Assembly: GCF_000016165.1 (NCBI RefSeq) | Contig: NC_009253.1 | Location: forward strand, 1,708,332-1,772,331 | Direction of reading: 5' to 3' | Source: Desulforamulus reducens MI-1 | Lineage (GTDB): Bacteria; Bacillota; Desulfotomaculia; Desulfotomaculales; Desulfotomaculaceae | DNA length: 64,000 nucleotides | In this document: one piece after another, positions 24,944 to 34,706 of the stretch | How the letters are laid out: each line of letters begins with the position of its first letter | Numbering within the stretch: the first letter of the stretch is position 1 | Notes under the pieces: model-generated | The model's input: the letters and a program-made list of their open reading frames with translations, nothing else | Told to the model about the DNA's origin: nothing | The model's database searches: none | Program-made: the position numbers and the translations under genes

Positions 24944-26221
24944 TTACTCGTCCAACGAACCCTGCATAGAACTTCTGGCCGGACTCTTCCATTTGCCAAC
25001 GGTAACCAGATCACCGAAAAGGCCCCGACAGCTTGTCCATACTACTGTTAGAGCCCCTATGCAAAAGAAAAAGATAGGATACCAGGGAATCCAGAAAAAA
25101 CTTTGATACATTTTGTGATCATGGCGATGATTAGCTAATAGGGCTGCTCCGAATTGGACCAGGCAAACAAAACTAATTACAGAACCGTACCATGCTGGGA
25201 TGGGTGTTAAGCCAATGGCAGGTTTGCTAGGAATCAAATAGGTAACTAACCATAGGAGAGTTCCTATCACCAAGCAAAAGGACCAAAGATAACTAATGAC
25301 AAAATCTAAATAAACAGGCCAAAGTCTGCGCCACCGCCAGTGGGTAAAGATGTCCCAATGGCTCCGTAATAGGTGCCAGCCTCCTAAGGCCCAACGGCAC
25401 CTCTGGTGCCAAAATTCCTTTATGGTCTTGGGTACCTGAATATATGCTATTGCTCTTGGTTCAAACCATACCTCATAAAAGTTTCGCTGAATAGCCCAGG
25501 TAATGTCGATGTCCTCTGTGGCAGATCGGGAGGAGAAACCACCTAATTGCCTCAGGGTATCGGTACAAAAGGCAGTAATACAGCCAGATACCGTAAGCAT
25601 CCGCCCCAGAGATCGTTGAGAACGCTTAATTAATCCTAGAATTGAAGCAAATTCCGCGGTTTGTAAATTTTCTAGCAGATTTTCTCGATTTCCCACCAGG
25701 GGATTTCCGGAGACAGCACCCAGACGAGGTTGGCGGATAAAAGGGGCTATCAACCATTTTAAGGTATCGGGGGTAATCAAAGTATCAGCGTCTATAACAA
25801 CCGTTATGGGTGTATGTACGGCCACTTGCAGGCCGCAGTTTAAAGCCTTTGCCTTACCCTGATTAGTCGTCAACCGTAATAGGTGAAAAGAAGGAACTTC
25901 TTGCCTAAGCCATTCCCGGATGATCTGTGCCGTGTTGTCGGTGGAAGCATCATCAATAAAGACCACTCTCAGGTCTGGGTAATTAACTTTGCTTAAAGCA
26001 TGGCAAGTAGTTGCAATGCTGATTTCCTCGTTATGGCAGGGAATCAAAATGGTTACGGGGGGCCAGACCTCGGGCCAGTTGTTGGTTCGCGCCTTTCTCT
26101 CTCGGTACCACCAAAAATATAAACCGCCAATGACCCAAATGATACTCATGGTCACAGGGTAAAGAAAAGTAAAATAACCAATCCCGTGTAAAAGTGTATC
26201 TGCTGTTATGGTGTTAACCAT
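24944..26221 (-). CDS. Membrane glycosyltransferase, family 2 (PgaC/IcaA-like)
   Basis: 425 residues. An N-terminal membrane segment (about 12-32) precedes a GT-A catalytic domain: VTILIPCHNEE, VFIDDASTDNT, VVIDADTLITPD (DxD), SATEDIDITW (ED base) and QRCRWALGG (QxxRW). At least three membrane segments follow. This is the processive beta-glycosyltransferase layout of poly-N-acetylglucosamine, cellulose and hyaluronan synthases. The small membrane gene 21 bases upstream resembles PgaD, which favours poly-beta-1,6-GlcNAc. No PgaA/B-like gene is visible here. Confidence 0.82.
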   Translation of the reverse strand: MVNTITADTLLHGIGYFTFLYPVTMSIIWVIGGLYFWWYRERKARTNNWPEVWPPVTILIPCHNEEISIATTCHALSKVNYPDLRVVFIDDASTDNTAQIIREWLRQEVPSFHLLRLTTNQGKAKALNCGLQVAVHTPITVVIDADTLITPDTLKWLIAPFIRQPRLGAVSGNPLVGNRENLLENLQTAEFASILGLIKRSQRSLGRMLTVSGCITAFCTDTLRQLGGFSSRSATEDIDITWAIQRNFYEVWFEPRAIAYIQVPKTIKEFWHQRCRWALGGWHLLRSHWDIFTHWRWRRLWPVYLDFVISYLWSFCLVIGTLLWLVTYLIPSKPAIGLTPIPAWYGSVISFVCLVQFGAALLANHRHDHKMYQSFFWIPWYPIFFFCIGALTVVWTSCRGLFGDLVTVGKWKSPARSSMQGSLDE

Positions 26222-26242
26222 TACCTCACCATCTTTTCTTGG

Positions 26243-26617
26243 CTACGTCTTAATTTCAAATTTTAAATCCATGGGATCAAAGGTTGCCTCGTTCCAATGC
26301 AGAGGAGGTACTTGATCCTCTAAAGGTTTGTGTTGTCGGTGACCCTTAATGAAATAACGTTTATAGTTATAATGGGACCAGAGCATAAAGAAGCTCAAAA
26401 CCACTCCAGTCCAAAGGATAATGAAAAGCATTGTTCGAACCGTGGCTAAAACACTGTGAGGAACCACCAGTTCATGCCACCATAATTTTCCCAATAACCA
26501 CCAACCCAGTGCCACCCATACCCAACCTGCCAGACTGATAAAAGCGGCCCAGGCAAGGAAGGTTAAGAATAATTTTCGCCTTAAAATAAGTCTGAAAAGA
26601 TTAAGCAGCTTTTTCAA
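26243..26617 (-). CDS. Small membrane protein, PgaD-like
   Basis: 124 residues with two membrane segments (about 16-40 and 60-82), tryptophan-rich, then a basic stretch HYNYKRYFIKGHRQHK and a soluble tail. Size, topology and place before a PgaC-like synthase match PgaD, the c-di-GMP-responsive partner subunit. Sequence similarity by eye is modest, so the name is withheld. Confidence 0.6.
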   Translation of the reverse strand: MKKLLNLFRLILRRKLFLTFLAWAAFISLAGWVWVALGWWLLGKLWWHELVVPHSVLATVRTMLFIILWTGVVLSFFMLWSHYNYKRYFIKGHRQHKPLEDQVPPLHWNEATFDPMDLKFEIKT

Positions 26618-26717
26618 CCAAGTTCATCCCTTACTTAGACATTTGTAAATCGACTCTATTATACAATTAATTAAACAAAATATCGTAAGTTAAGAAATAC
26701 CATAAGATCCAGAAAAT

Positions 26718-26748
26718 AAAAAAGTCATTCGCAAGGAATGACTTTTTT
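26718..26748. terminator. Terminator of the polA-slt operon
   Basis: AAAAAAGTCATTC and GAATGACTTTTTT pair around five bases. It directly adjoins the stop codon of the transglycosylase gene. Confidence 0.85.
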
Positions 26749-27321
26749 TTACTCCATACCGTAAAGGTAATGATAAACTTTCTGGTTCCAAAGGACTCGC
26801 CGGATATACTGTCTGGTTTCCATAAAGGGAATCTGATCAATGGTTTTTCTTTCTCCGGTCCAGTGTTGCTCGTTTAACCAATGAGTAACATTGCCGCGCC
26901 CGGCATTATAGGCAGCAATCACCAAAACTGGATCATTTTTAAATTCGGAAAATAGATCCGATAAGTACCAAGTGCCTAAACTGATACTGGTTTCCGGATA
27001 GAGTAGGTTTTCTGACTTCAGGGGACCGCTGCCAATTTGTTGGGATATCCAATTGGCGGTGTCTGGCATAATTTGCATGAGGCCCCGGGCCCCCTTGGGG
27101 GACGTGGCTCTGGGATTAAAATTGCTTTCGGTTTTAATAACCGCTGCCACCAGCAAAGGGTCTAGGTGGTTAACTTCGGCATAATGATAAATTAACTCCT
27201 GGTACTTAAAGGGGTACCATAACTTCCCGATTTCTTTATGGCTGAACCAGATTAGTACTAGCAAAACCAGAAGCAGGAGCCTTCTTTTAAAGCCTCTATT
27301 TTTTTTGCTTCGAATAGTCAC
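26749..27321 (-). CDS. Lytic murein transglycosylase (Slt family)
   Basis: 190 residues from GTG 27321, eight bases from AGGAG. A membrane anchor (LLLLVLLVLIWFS) is followed by an SLT domain: catalytic Glu in IKTESNFNPRATS, then GARGLMQIMPDTA and VIAAYNAGRGNV. It cleaves peptidoglycan glycan strands outside the membrane. Last gene of the polA-mutM-ytaF-coaE set. Confidence 0.87.
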   Translation of the reverse strand: MTIRSKKNRGFKRRLLLLVLLVLIWFSHKEIGKLWYPFKYQELIYHYAEVNHLDPLLVAAVIKTESNFNPRATSPKGARGLMQIMPDTANWISQQIGSGPLKSENLLYPETSISLGTWYLSDLFSEFKNDPVLVIAAYNAGRGNVTHWLNEQHWTGERKTIDQIPFMETRQYIRRVLWNQKVYHYLYGME

Positions 27322-27374
27322 TGTCATCACTCCTGCAAACAAACTTAACCAATACATTATATACCAGAAAATGG

Positions 27375-27980
27375 TTAATCATGTAAATAATTTATTAAGT
27401 TGGACCAAATAACTATTAATTTTTGCTTTACTTCCTCGGGAGTACCGGAATTATCAATGATAACATTGGCATATTTCATTTTTTCCCTTTGTGGCATTTG
27501 GCTGTGGATACGTTTTTTAGCTTGTTCTGGGGAAAGCTTGTCCCTTTGCATTAAACGTTCTAACTGAACCCGTTCATCAACCGTTACCAACCATACCTGA
27601 TCGACCTTTTTATGCCAACCCACTTCAATCAGCAGGGGAACTTCCAGCACAAGAACCGAAGCATGATTATCCTTGGAAAAAAACTCAATTTGTTGGTTAA
27701 TTTCTTCTTCGATGCGGGGGTGTGTAATGGCCTCTAATTTCCTTCTAGCCGCCGGGTTGTCAAATACAATGGTTGCCAATTTGGCTCGATTCAATGTTCC
27801 ATCGTTGTTTAGAACACCTGCCCCAAAGGAGAAAACAATCTCCTTTAGGGCAGGTGTATCAGGCAATACAATTTCCCGAGCTACCCGGTCCGTATCAATC
27901 ACCTTAGCTCCTAACTCCTTTAATAAGTGCGACACGGTACTCTTGCCGCTGGCAATGTTACCGGTTAACCCAATAATCAT
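27375..27980 (-). CDS. coaE: Dephospho-CoA kinase
   Basis: 201 residues from ATG 27980, eight bases from AGGAG. P-loop GLTGNIASGKSTV (residues 4-16), the DTDRVAREIV substrate segment, VLEVPLLIEVGW and the lid region RLMQRDKLSPEQAKKRI. It phosphorylates the 3' hydroxyl of dephospho-CoA, the last step of CoA synthesis. Encoded between ytaF and the transglycosylase in the operon headed by polA. Confidence 0.92.
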   Translation of the reverse strand: MIIGLTGNIASGKSTVSHLLKELGAKVIDTDRVAREIVLPDTPALKEIVFSFGAGVLNNDGTLNRAKLATIVFDNPAARRKLEAITHPRIEEEINQQIEFFSKDNHASVLVLEVPLLIEVGWHKKVDQVWLVTVDERVQLERLMQRDKLSPEQAKKRIHSQMPQREKMKYANVIIDNSGTPEEVKQKLIVIWSNLINYLHD

Positions 27981-28011
27981 AAAACACACTCCTTAGAAAG
28001 TAAAAAGTTAA

Positions 28012-28656
28012 TTACTTAATTTTAAAAAGCCCCAACAGGATGAGAATACACCCTGGAACCAATGCCAATTGCCGACCCAAGGAACTGTAGGCAAAATATT
28101 TACCAAGCACCAAACCGGCATAGGTCATCAAGATATGTCCGATGCCAACAACAACTGCTGTGAGAGCAGTGCTGAAACCAAACATTGATACTGCAAAACC
28201 TGCTCCAAAGGCATCCATGGACAGAGCGATGCCCAGTAATAGTGCTTCTCGGGCGGAAATGACACCGGATTTATCCAAGTCTGCCTTAGAGGGCTCCCGT
28301 AGAATGTGAATCACCAAGCCCAATGATTTAATACGAATTTGCATAACGGTCCGTTCAAATTCGGCTAAATCCTCTAGATTATCTTGCTTGGCATCCTTGA
28401 TGGATTGGATAAGAATCCAAATACCCACAAGTAACAAAAGAATGCCGCCCAGTCTATGAGCAAAGGCAGGCGAGATCAGTTTCGAAACCATCTGACCCGC
28501 TGTCATAGAAAAAATAATTGTGAGGACGGACATGCCGCTGATAATCAGCAGAGACAAAAAAGGGATGCGAATTTTTCGTATCCCATAGGCTACCCCGGTA
28601 CCCAGGGCATCCATGTTTAGGGCAAGGGCAAAGACAACCAATGTGAGCAACTCCAT
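28012..28656 (-). CDS. ytaF: Sporulation membrane protein YtaF (MntP-like fold)
   Basis: 214 residues, six membrane segments in two repeats. Each repeat contains the MDA motif: ALALNMDALGTGVAYGIRK and ALSMDAFGAGFAVSMFGFS. These resemble the manganese exporter MntP; the longer central loop (about 85-135) and the place next to mutM/polA/coaE match YtaF. The role of YtaF in sporulation is not defined. Confidence 0.85.
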   Translation of the reverse strand: MELLTLVVFALALNMDALGTGVAYGIRKIRIPFLSLLIISGMSVLTIIFSMTAGQMVSKLISPAFAHRLGGILLLLVGIWILIQSIKDAKQDNLEDLAEFERTVMQIRIKSLGLVIHILREPSKADLDKSGVISAREALLLGIALSMDAFGAGFAVSMFGFSTALTAVVVGIGHILMTYAGLVLGKYFAYSSLGRQLALVPGCILILLGLFKIK

Positions 28657-28725
28657 GACTTCCCCCCCAGTCGACGTTGTTTACATCTACAGTCTATGAA
28701 GGGGGAGAGAAAGGGGTGCTTGCTA

Positions 28726-29559
28726 CTATTTGGCTTTTTGACAGGAGGAGCAGTAATAAGAACTTCTGCCTGCTACTTTTATGCGTTGGATAGGTTTTCC
28801 GCAGTGGGGGCAGGGAAGACCTTCGCGGTTATAAACCTTTAATTGGTGTTGATAGCTGCCGGAACGACCTTCTCCGTCTACGTAATCGCGAAAAGTGGTT
28901 CCTCTGTGTTTAATGCCACTGGAGATAACTTCAATAATAGCTTTATGCAACCCTGATGCTTCACGGCTGGTTAAATCCGGTGCCAATCGTTCGGGATGAA
29001 TTTTAGCCTCGTGCAGTGCTTCGTCAGCATAGATATTGCCTAACCCGGCAACAAAACACTGGTCCAACAATAAAGATTTAATACGGGTTCGTCTGCGACG
29101 AAGTTCTTTCTTTAAATATTCTCGGCTAAAGGCTGTGTCCAAGGGCTCTGGACCCATTTCTTTTATTCCGGGCAAATGGGGTACCTCTCTGGTTGGTACC
29201 AGACTCATACGACCAAAGCGCCTTACATCGGCAAAGCGCAGTTGTTTACCATTATCCAAATGAAAAATCACATGGGTGTGTTTTTCCAGCGGTAAGTCAG
29301 CATCACAATAAATCAGTCTTCCAGTCATGCGAAGATGAATTACCAGGGTTAAGCCATCGCTCATGTGGAGTAAAAGGTATTTGCCGCGACGCCCCAGTTT
29401 TTTTTGAAATTGCCTTCCTACAATTTGATCCGTAAATATATCCACCCTGGGTGTACGGATAACCTCTGGTTTAAATAAATCAACGGAGGTTATGACAAGG
29501 CCGGATAAATGTTTTTCCAGGGAGCGAACGATGGTTTCTACTTCCGGTAGTTCAGGCAT
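28726..29559 (-). CDS. mutM: Formamidopyrimidine-DNA glycosylase
   Basis: 277 residues. The N-terminus MPELPEVETIVRSLEKHL gives the catalytic Pro2 and Glu3 after Met removal. KYLLLHM and the zinc finger CPHCGKP...CSSCQK at the C-terminus complete the Fpg/Nei layout, with the helix-two-turn-helix around GLGNIYADEALHEA. It excises 8-oxoguanine and related lesions. It lies 24 bases after polA and is part of the same transcript. Confidence 0.93.
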   Translation of the reverse strand: MPELPEVETIVRSLEKHLSGLVITSVDLFKPEVIRTPRVDIFTDQIVGRQFQKKLGRRGKYLLLHMSDGLTLVIHLRMTGRLIYCDADLPLEKHTHVIFHLDNGKQLRFADVRRFGRMSLVPTREVPHLPGIKEMGPEPLDTAFSREYLKKELRRRRTRIKSLLLDQCFVAGLGNIYADEALHEAKIHPERLAPDLTSREASGLHKAIIEVISSGIKHRGTTFRDYVDGEGRSGSYQHQLKVYNREGLPCPHCGKPIQRIKVAGRSSYYCSSCQKAK

Positions 29560-29582
29560 GATTTCACCTCTCAGAAGACGGA

Positions 29583-32234
29583 TTAAATGGGCTTAGCTTC
29601 GTACCAATTGGGACCAAGCTTAATGTCCACCACTAGTGGTACGTCTAATTGTAATGCGTTTTCCATACTTTGGCGAACCAGCATTATCAATGACTCGATT
29701 TCGTTTTCCGGTGCATCAAAAATTAATTCGTCATGAACTTGTAGGACCATTTGAGAAGAAAGATTTTGCTCTTTGAGCTGCTGGCTGATTTTAACCATGG
29801 CCAGTTTTATGATATCCGCAGCAGTGCCCTGTATAGGAGTATTCATGGCAGCTCGTTCCCCGAAGTTACGAATATTGAAGTTTTTGCTGAATAATTCCGG
29901 CAGGTAACGGCGGCGGTTTAACAATGTGTTAACATAGCCGGTTTCTTTTGCCTCTTTGATAACCCTGTCAATATATTGCCGAACCCCCGGGCAGCGTGCA
30001 AAGTAATGATCGATATAACCCTGGGCCTCTTTGCGTGACACCTTTAAATCCCGAGCTAGTCCAAAGTCACTGATGCCATAAACGATACCGAAGTTGACAG
30101 CCTTGGCCCGACTTCGCATTTCCGAGGTCACCTGATCCATGGGTACGCCAAAAACCTCCGAAGCAGTTCGGGTATGGATATCTTGACCCTGCCGAAATGC
30201 ATCCAAGAAGCTTTCGTCTTGGGACATATGGGCAAGCACTCTCAATTCGATTTGAGAATAATCCGCTGTCAGGATTAGATTACCCCTTTGACGGGGAATA
30301 AACACCTTGCGAATTTTCCTGCCGGTTTCCAACCGGATGGGAATGTTTTGTAAATTTGGTTCTGCACTTGATAACCGTCCAGTGGCGGTAACCGTTTGGT
30401 GAAAGGTTGAATGCAGCCGCCCTGTTTGAGGGTCCACCAGGGCCGCAAGACCATCGGTATAGGTGGATTTTAATTTGGCCATTTGCCGATATTCCAGAAT
30501 TAAGGCGACTATCTCGTGCTCCTCGGCCAGTTTCTCCAGAACCTCTGCGTCGGTGGAATACCCCGTTTTGGTTTTTTTAAGTACAGGTAGCTTAAGCTTC
30601 TCAAAGAGAATGGGCCCCAATTGTTTGGGGGAATTAATGTTAAAGTTCTCACCGGCCAGTTCGTGGATTTTGGTCGTCAGGGTTTCTGTTACAGTTTGAA
30701 GTTCCACAGACATGTCCTGTAAACCCTGCTTATCAACGGCTACGCCGGCAATTTCCATCTCAGACAGAATGCGTACCAGAGGCAACTCCACCTGTGTTAG
30801 CAATCTGTCTTCCTGACGCTCAGCCAACTTTTCAAATAGTTTCTGGGCCAACCGGCGGATAGCCTCAGCTCTGCTGGCCATTGCCGTCTCGCCCTCCGCA
30901 GGCAATACCATGCCCAGATGCTCTAAGGCCACATCATTAATATCGTAGTTGGAGGCCGTAGGATTTAGCAGGTAGGCCGATACCATGGTGTCGGCGGCCA
31001 ATGCCTTCAGTTCAATGCTATGGTGGTGCAACATCCACAGGGCCTGCTTGGCATCGTGAAAATATTTTTTGACACTCTCACATTCACAAATGGCCTTCAG
31101 CACAGTCAGGCAGGGGTCCGAGTCACTGTCTTTGTTTTGGATAGCCAATCTGTATATATCGTGATCCTCCATTGCCAAATAGGCAGTGTCAATCCCTTGA
31201 TTTCTCAAACCTTCCAGATAAATGGCAACTTTTCCCTGGCGACTAACCTCAATGAGAAGTTCATCAAGGGCATCTTGATCCGTTACATTTAGATAACCCA
31301 CTTGATAGGTTTCTAAAGGTGGCAAATCAGCAGATGTTCCACTGTCTTGGCTTTGTTTTATAAATTTTTGACCGGAGGTAAGTTGCTTAATCAGGGTTTT
31401 AAATTCAAGCTCCTTGGCTATTTCCAGAAGCTTTTGGTTATCGGGTCCGTGCCAGGAACATTCAGATAAATCCAGTTCCATGGGGACGTCCCGGATAATA
31501 GTGGCCAGTTTCTTTGAAAGAAGTGCAATCTCTTCATTTCCTCGTAAGAGTTTCTGGTGCCTGGGGGAGAGCTTATCAATGTTTTTTAAGATTTCTTCCA
31601 CAGATCCGTATTCTTTAATTAATACACTGGCGGTTTTTTCTCCGATACCGGCAACGCCGGGGATATTATCCGAGGTGTCCCCTTGCAGACCTTTTAAATC
31701 CACAACCTGACTTGGAGTAACACCATACTTGTCCCAGACCTTACCTTCATCAAATAAGTCAATTTCTGTGATCCCTTTACGGGTCAGCATAACCTTGGTT
31801 TTAGGAGACACCAGTTGCAAAGCGTCCCTATCACCGGTAAGAATTAACACGTTGAGTCCAGTGGCCTCGGCCTGGCAAGCAATGGTACCGATTAAATCAT
31901 CGGCCTCAAAGCCATCCAATTCAAAGAAGGGTATTCGCATCGCTCCCAAGATATCCCTGGCCAGGATAAATTGAGGGCGCAGTTCATCGGGGGTAGCTTT
32001 ACGGGTACCTTTATATGCGGCATATTCCTGGTTTCGGAACGTGGTTTTGCCTTTATCAAAGGCAACAGCAACAAGACCCGGCTCCTGCTCTTTGATAACC
32101 TTTAAAACCATATTAGTGAAACCATATACAGCGTTGGTAATAACCCCTTTACTGTTGGAAAGCAGGGGGATGGCATGAAAAGCTCTATGAATTAGGCTGT
32201 TGCCGTCGATAATAATGATGGTATCCAGGGACAA
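29583..32234 (-). CDS. polA: DNA polymerase I
   Basis: 883 residues from TTG 32234, eight bases from GGAAGG; a GTG nine bases earlier lies within that site. The 5' nuclease domain (1-290) has IIIDGNSLIHRAF, ELDGFEADDLIGT and LTGDRDALQL. The central 3'-5' exonuclease domain has lost the DxE pair (the motif position reads VAIYLEG), so proofreading is unlikely, as in Bacillus. The polymerase domain has motif A ADYSQIELRVLAH, motif B RAKAVNFGIVYG and motif C QVHDELIFDAP. It heads the operon. Confidence 0.94.
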   Translation of the reverse strand: MSLDTIIIIDGNSLIHRAFHAIPLLSNSKGVITNAVYGFTNMVLKVIKEQEPGLVAVAFDKGKTTFRNQEYAAYKGTRKATPDELRPQFILARDILGAMRIPFFELDGFEADDLIGTIACQAEATGLNVLILTGDRDALQLVSPKTKVMLTRKGITEIDLFDEGKVWDKYGVTPSQVVDLKGLQGDTSDNIPGVAGIGEKTASVLIKEYGSVEEILKNIDKLSPRHQKLLRGNEEIALLSKKLATIIRDVPMELDLSECSWHGPDNQKLLEIAKELEFKTLIKQLTSGQKFIKQSQDSGTSADLPPLETYQVGYLNVTDQDALDELLIEVSRQGKVAIYLEGLRNQGIDTAYLAMEDHDIYRLAIQNKDSDSDPCLTVLKAICECESVKKYFHDAKQALWMLHHHSIELKALAADTMVSAYLLNPTASNYDINDVALEHLGMVLPAEGETAMASRAEAIRRLAQKLFEKLAERQEDRLLTQVELPLVRILSEMEIAGVAVDKQGLQDMSVELQTVTETLTTKIHELAGENFNINSPKQLGPILFEKLKLPVLKKTKTGYSTDAEVLEKLAEEHEIVALILEYRQMAKLKSTYTDGLAALVDPQTGRLHSTFHQTVTATGRLSSAEPNLQNIPIRLETGRKIRKVFIPRQRGNLILTADYSQIELRVLAHMSQDESFLDAFRQGQDIHTRTASEVFGVPMDQVTSEMRSRAKAVNFGIVYGISDFGLARDLKVSRKEAQGYIDHYFARCPGVRQYIDRVIKEAKETGYVNTLLNRRRYLPELFSKNFNIRNFGERAAMNTPIQGTAADIIKLAMVKISQQLKEQNLSSQMVLQVHDELIFDAPENEIESLIMLVRQSMENALQLDVPLVVDIKLGPNWYEAKPI

Positions 32235-32502
32235 AGTAAGCACCTTCCTTATTTAGCATCTTTAGTATTTTCCTCGGCAAGGCTCAAAATACCTTCATGG
32301 GAGTTAATTTTGTCTTCATAATCAATTGGGGAAGGGATTTGCTAGGGTCTTCTCGAAATTACCAGATATGAACACTTAGCTGGCTTTAACCCTTCGGGTT
32401 GCTATTTTTCAGTGCTACAACCAAGGAAAGACCGTGATTCACTGTTTAAAAGTGCCCTGGGGTCCAAGGAACTGCTAAGAAAACCTGTTGAGAGGTGGTA
32501 AA
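32235..32502. other. Divergent intergenic region between polA and the S41 protease
   Basis: Must hold promoters for both directions. A small AACCC/GGGTT hairpin with GCTATTTTT occurs near 32387-32410. No gene or clear operator is seen. Confidence 0.4.
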
Positions 32503-33957
32503 TTGTTAAAACGATTGCTCGTATTGTTATCATTTTGTTCTTTGGCCTGGACCCTGCCAGCATATGCCCAAGAGGACGAAGCTATGAATGGTGCAGCGAC
32601 CCTTGGGGAAGTTTTTGGCTATATCAGCAAGTTTCATCTAAGTAGTCCCGATGTTAAGGAACTAACGAATGCAAGCATTGACGGGATGTTAGATCATTTA
32701 GGTGACCCCTACACAGTTTATTTTGCCCCCGGTGAATTTGACCAGTTCAGTGATGAACTTAATGGAGACTTTGAGGGGATTGGGGCGGAATTGGAATCAC
32801 AGGATCAGTATCCTCGGGTAGTTCGGGTTCTTCCTGAATCACCGGCCAAACAGGCAGATCTGAGAGTGGGGGATATTATTCTCAAAGTGGATAGCCAAGA
32901 CATTGCTGGAAAGCCTCTAACTGACGTTGTGAGTATGCTGCGTGGAAAAAAGGGGACGAAGGTGTACCTGACTGTAAGAAGAGCTGGGCAAAAGGACGTA
33001 CAATTGGGGATCACCCGTAATATCGTAAATATGCCCACGGTTTACTCTGAGGTTTTGAACCAGAAAATAGGCTATATTTCGATTGATAGTTTTGGCATGG
33101 AAACCGGCACGGAGTTTGGCGATGCCTTCTTGCAATTAAAGGAGAAGGGTATCGATTCCTTGATTATTGACCTGCGCAATAACGGCGGTGGCTATGTAGA
33201 TTCTTCAGCGGAAATTGCATCTTTTTTACTGGGGAAAGATAAAACCATTTTTGTTACCGAGGATCGGAATAAGAGAAGAGATGCCTACGTAACGGAATAT
33301 GAAGAAATTGCCAATAAAATACCCATGGTAGTTTTAGTGAACGAACAAACTGCCAGTGCATCGGAAATTTTAGCTGGAGCTCTGCAGGACTACGGCATGG
33401 CTACCCTATTGGGAACAAAAAGTTACGGCAAAGGAACCGTGCAGGATATTATTCCGTTGGGGAACGGTGGAGCTCTTAAAATGACCACAGCTGAGTACTT
33501 AACTGCCAAGGAGCGGAAAATCAATGGCATTGGTTTAAAACCGGACCGATTTGTAGCAACCCCAGCCCTTCAATTGTATCGGGCCACACAACTACTGCAC
33601 CCGTCAAAGCTGGAAATGCAATATACAGAGAATAAAGCTTTAATTAATGGTAAAAAGTTTAATTTGCCGGCCATAGTTAAGGTAGGGGGAGAATGGTTTG
33701 TACCCCTGCGTGCCACTGTGGAAGCACTGGGTTTTGAGGCGAATTGGGATAAACAGAACAACAGGATTGTGGTTAGTGGCAACAACCTCTCCTGGGGTCT
33801 GCCGGTCCTTGGGGATAAAAGTATTTTGAATGGGCAGCCAAAACAGATACATCCTTTACAAGCTAAGGATTCCAGCTCCTATATAGCCGCAGCAGACCTC
33901 CGTTTGTTGGGGGCAGAGGTCTTGCTTCAACCCAATGAGGTTCTGATAAAGAATTAG
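32503..33957 (+). CDS. C-terminal processing protease (S41) with PDZ and copper amine oxidase-N-like domain
   Basis: 484 residues from TTG 32503 behind GAGAGGTGG. A signal peptide ends PAYA-QED. Then a tail-protease N-domain, a PDZ domain (about 95-175; VVRVLPESPAKQADLRVGDI), and the S41 core with catalytic Ser in NEQTASASEILAG and Lys in GTKSYGKGTV. The last 110 residues are a copper amine oxidase N-terminal-like (stalk) domain (VPLRATVEALGFEANWD), common in clostridial exported proteins. It acts outside the membrane; CtpB-type relatives signal in sporulation, but that role is not shown here. Confidence 0.88.
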   Translation: MLKRLLVLLSFCSLAWTLPAYAQEDEAMNGAATLGEVFGYISKFHLSSPDVKELTNASIDGMLDHLGDPYTVYFAPGEFDQFSDELNGDFEGIGAELESQDQYPRVVRVLPESPAKQADLRVGDIILKVDSQDIAGKPLTDVVSMLRGKKGTKVYLTVRRAGQKDVQLGITRNIVNMPTVYSEVLNQKIGYISIDSFGMETGTEFGDAFLQLKEKGIDSLIIDLRNNGGGYVDSSAEIASFLLGKDKTIFVTEDRNKRRDAYVTEYEEIANKIPMVVLVNEQTASASEILAGALQDYGMATLLGTKSYGKGTVQDIIPLGNGGALKMTTAEYLTAKERKINGIGLKPDRFVATPALQLYRATQLLHPSKLEMQYTENKALINGKKFNLPAIVKVGGEWFVPLRATVEALGFEANWDKQNNRIVVSGNNLSWGLPVLGDKSILNGQPKQIHPLQAKDSSSYIAAADLRLLGAEVLLQPNEVLIKN

Positions 33958-33964
33958 GGTGTTT

Positions 33965-34001
33965 CAATATGGCCGAAGATTCCCTTCGGTCATATTTTTT
34001 T
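33965..34001 (+). terminator. Terminator of the S41 protease gene
   Basis: AATATGGCCGAAG and CTTCGGTCATATT pair around ATTCC, followed by TTTTTGTTTT. Confidence 0.85.
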
Positions 34002-34058
34002 GTTTTAGCATGTATAAATAAAAATACGAATATTTTCTAATGAATCAAGGGGGAGAGA

Positions 34059-34667
34059 ATGCTGGATTTCTTGGAGCCTTTATTACACCAGGTGACAGTG
34101 GTTATTGCAGCCCTTGGTTACTGGGGAGTGGCCATTGGCATGGCCATTGAAAGCGCCAACATACCCTTACCCAGTGAAGTAATCCTTCCCTTTGGGGGTT
34201 ACCTTGTTTATGCTGGAAGACTGGATTTCTGGGGAACTGTCATGGCTGGGACCGTTGGCGGCACCATGGGATCAATTGCTTCCTACTATTTGGGAATGCG
34301 AGGCGGTCGGCCCTTTTTGCAGAAGTATGGTCGTTATCTGGGTATCACACCACGCAAACTGGCAGTGGCAGACAGGTGGTTTGAGAGATATGGTGAAGCA
34401 ACGGTATTTTTTACCCGCTTAATGCCCATTATCCGGACCTTTATTTCTCTGCCTGCTGGAATTTCCGGCATGAACTTCAAAAAGTTTGTCTTTTATACTT
34501 TTCTGGGGTCTTTACCTTGGAGTATCTTGCTGGTTTACGCAGGCTATGCGCTGGGACAAAATTGGCAAGCCTTAAAACCATGGTTTCACCGGGCGGATTT
34601 CTTGGTGGCGGGGGTCTTGGGTGTCTTGGTTATCTATTATTTTTCTGCAAAACTTAAAAGGAAGTAG
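34059..34667 (+). CDS. DedA-family membrane protein
   Basis: 202 residues, ATG 34059 behind GGGGGAGAG. The DedA/SNARE-associated core shows ESANIPLPSEVILPFGGYLV, GGTMGSIASYYLGMRGG and FFTRLMPIIRTFISLPAGI. DedA proteins are involved in lipid-carrier (undecaprenyl phosphate or phosphatidylethanolamine) flipping and envelope homeostasis. It converges on a second member of the same superfamily (TVP38) just downstream. Confidence 0.87.
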   Translation: MLDFLEPLLHQVTVVIAALGYWGVAIGMAIESANIPLPSEVILPFGGYLVYAGRLDFWGTVMAGTVGGTMGSIASYYLGMRGGRPFLQKYGRYLGITPRKLAVADRWFERYGEATVFFTRLMPIIRTFISLPAGISGMNFKKFVFYTFLGSLPWSILLVYAGYALGQNWQALKPWFHRADFLVAGVLGVLVIYYFSAKLKRK

Positions 34668-34670
34668 TAA

Positions 34671-34706
34671 ATAAAACCCCTGATTATTGATCGGGGGGTA
34701 TTTTAT
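34671..34706. terminator. Bidirectional terminator between dedA and TVP38 genes
   Basis: ATAAAACCCCTGAT faces ATCGGGGGGTATTTTAT around five bases. The stem covers the stop codon of the minus-strand gene. Confidence 0.75.
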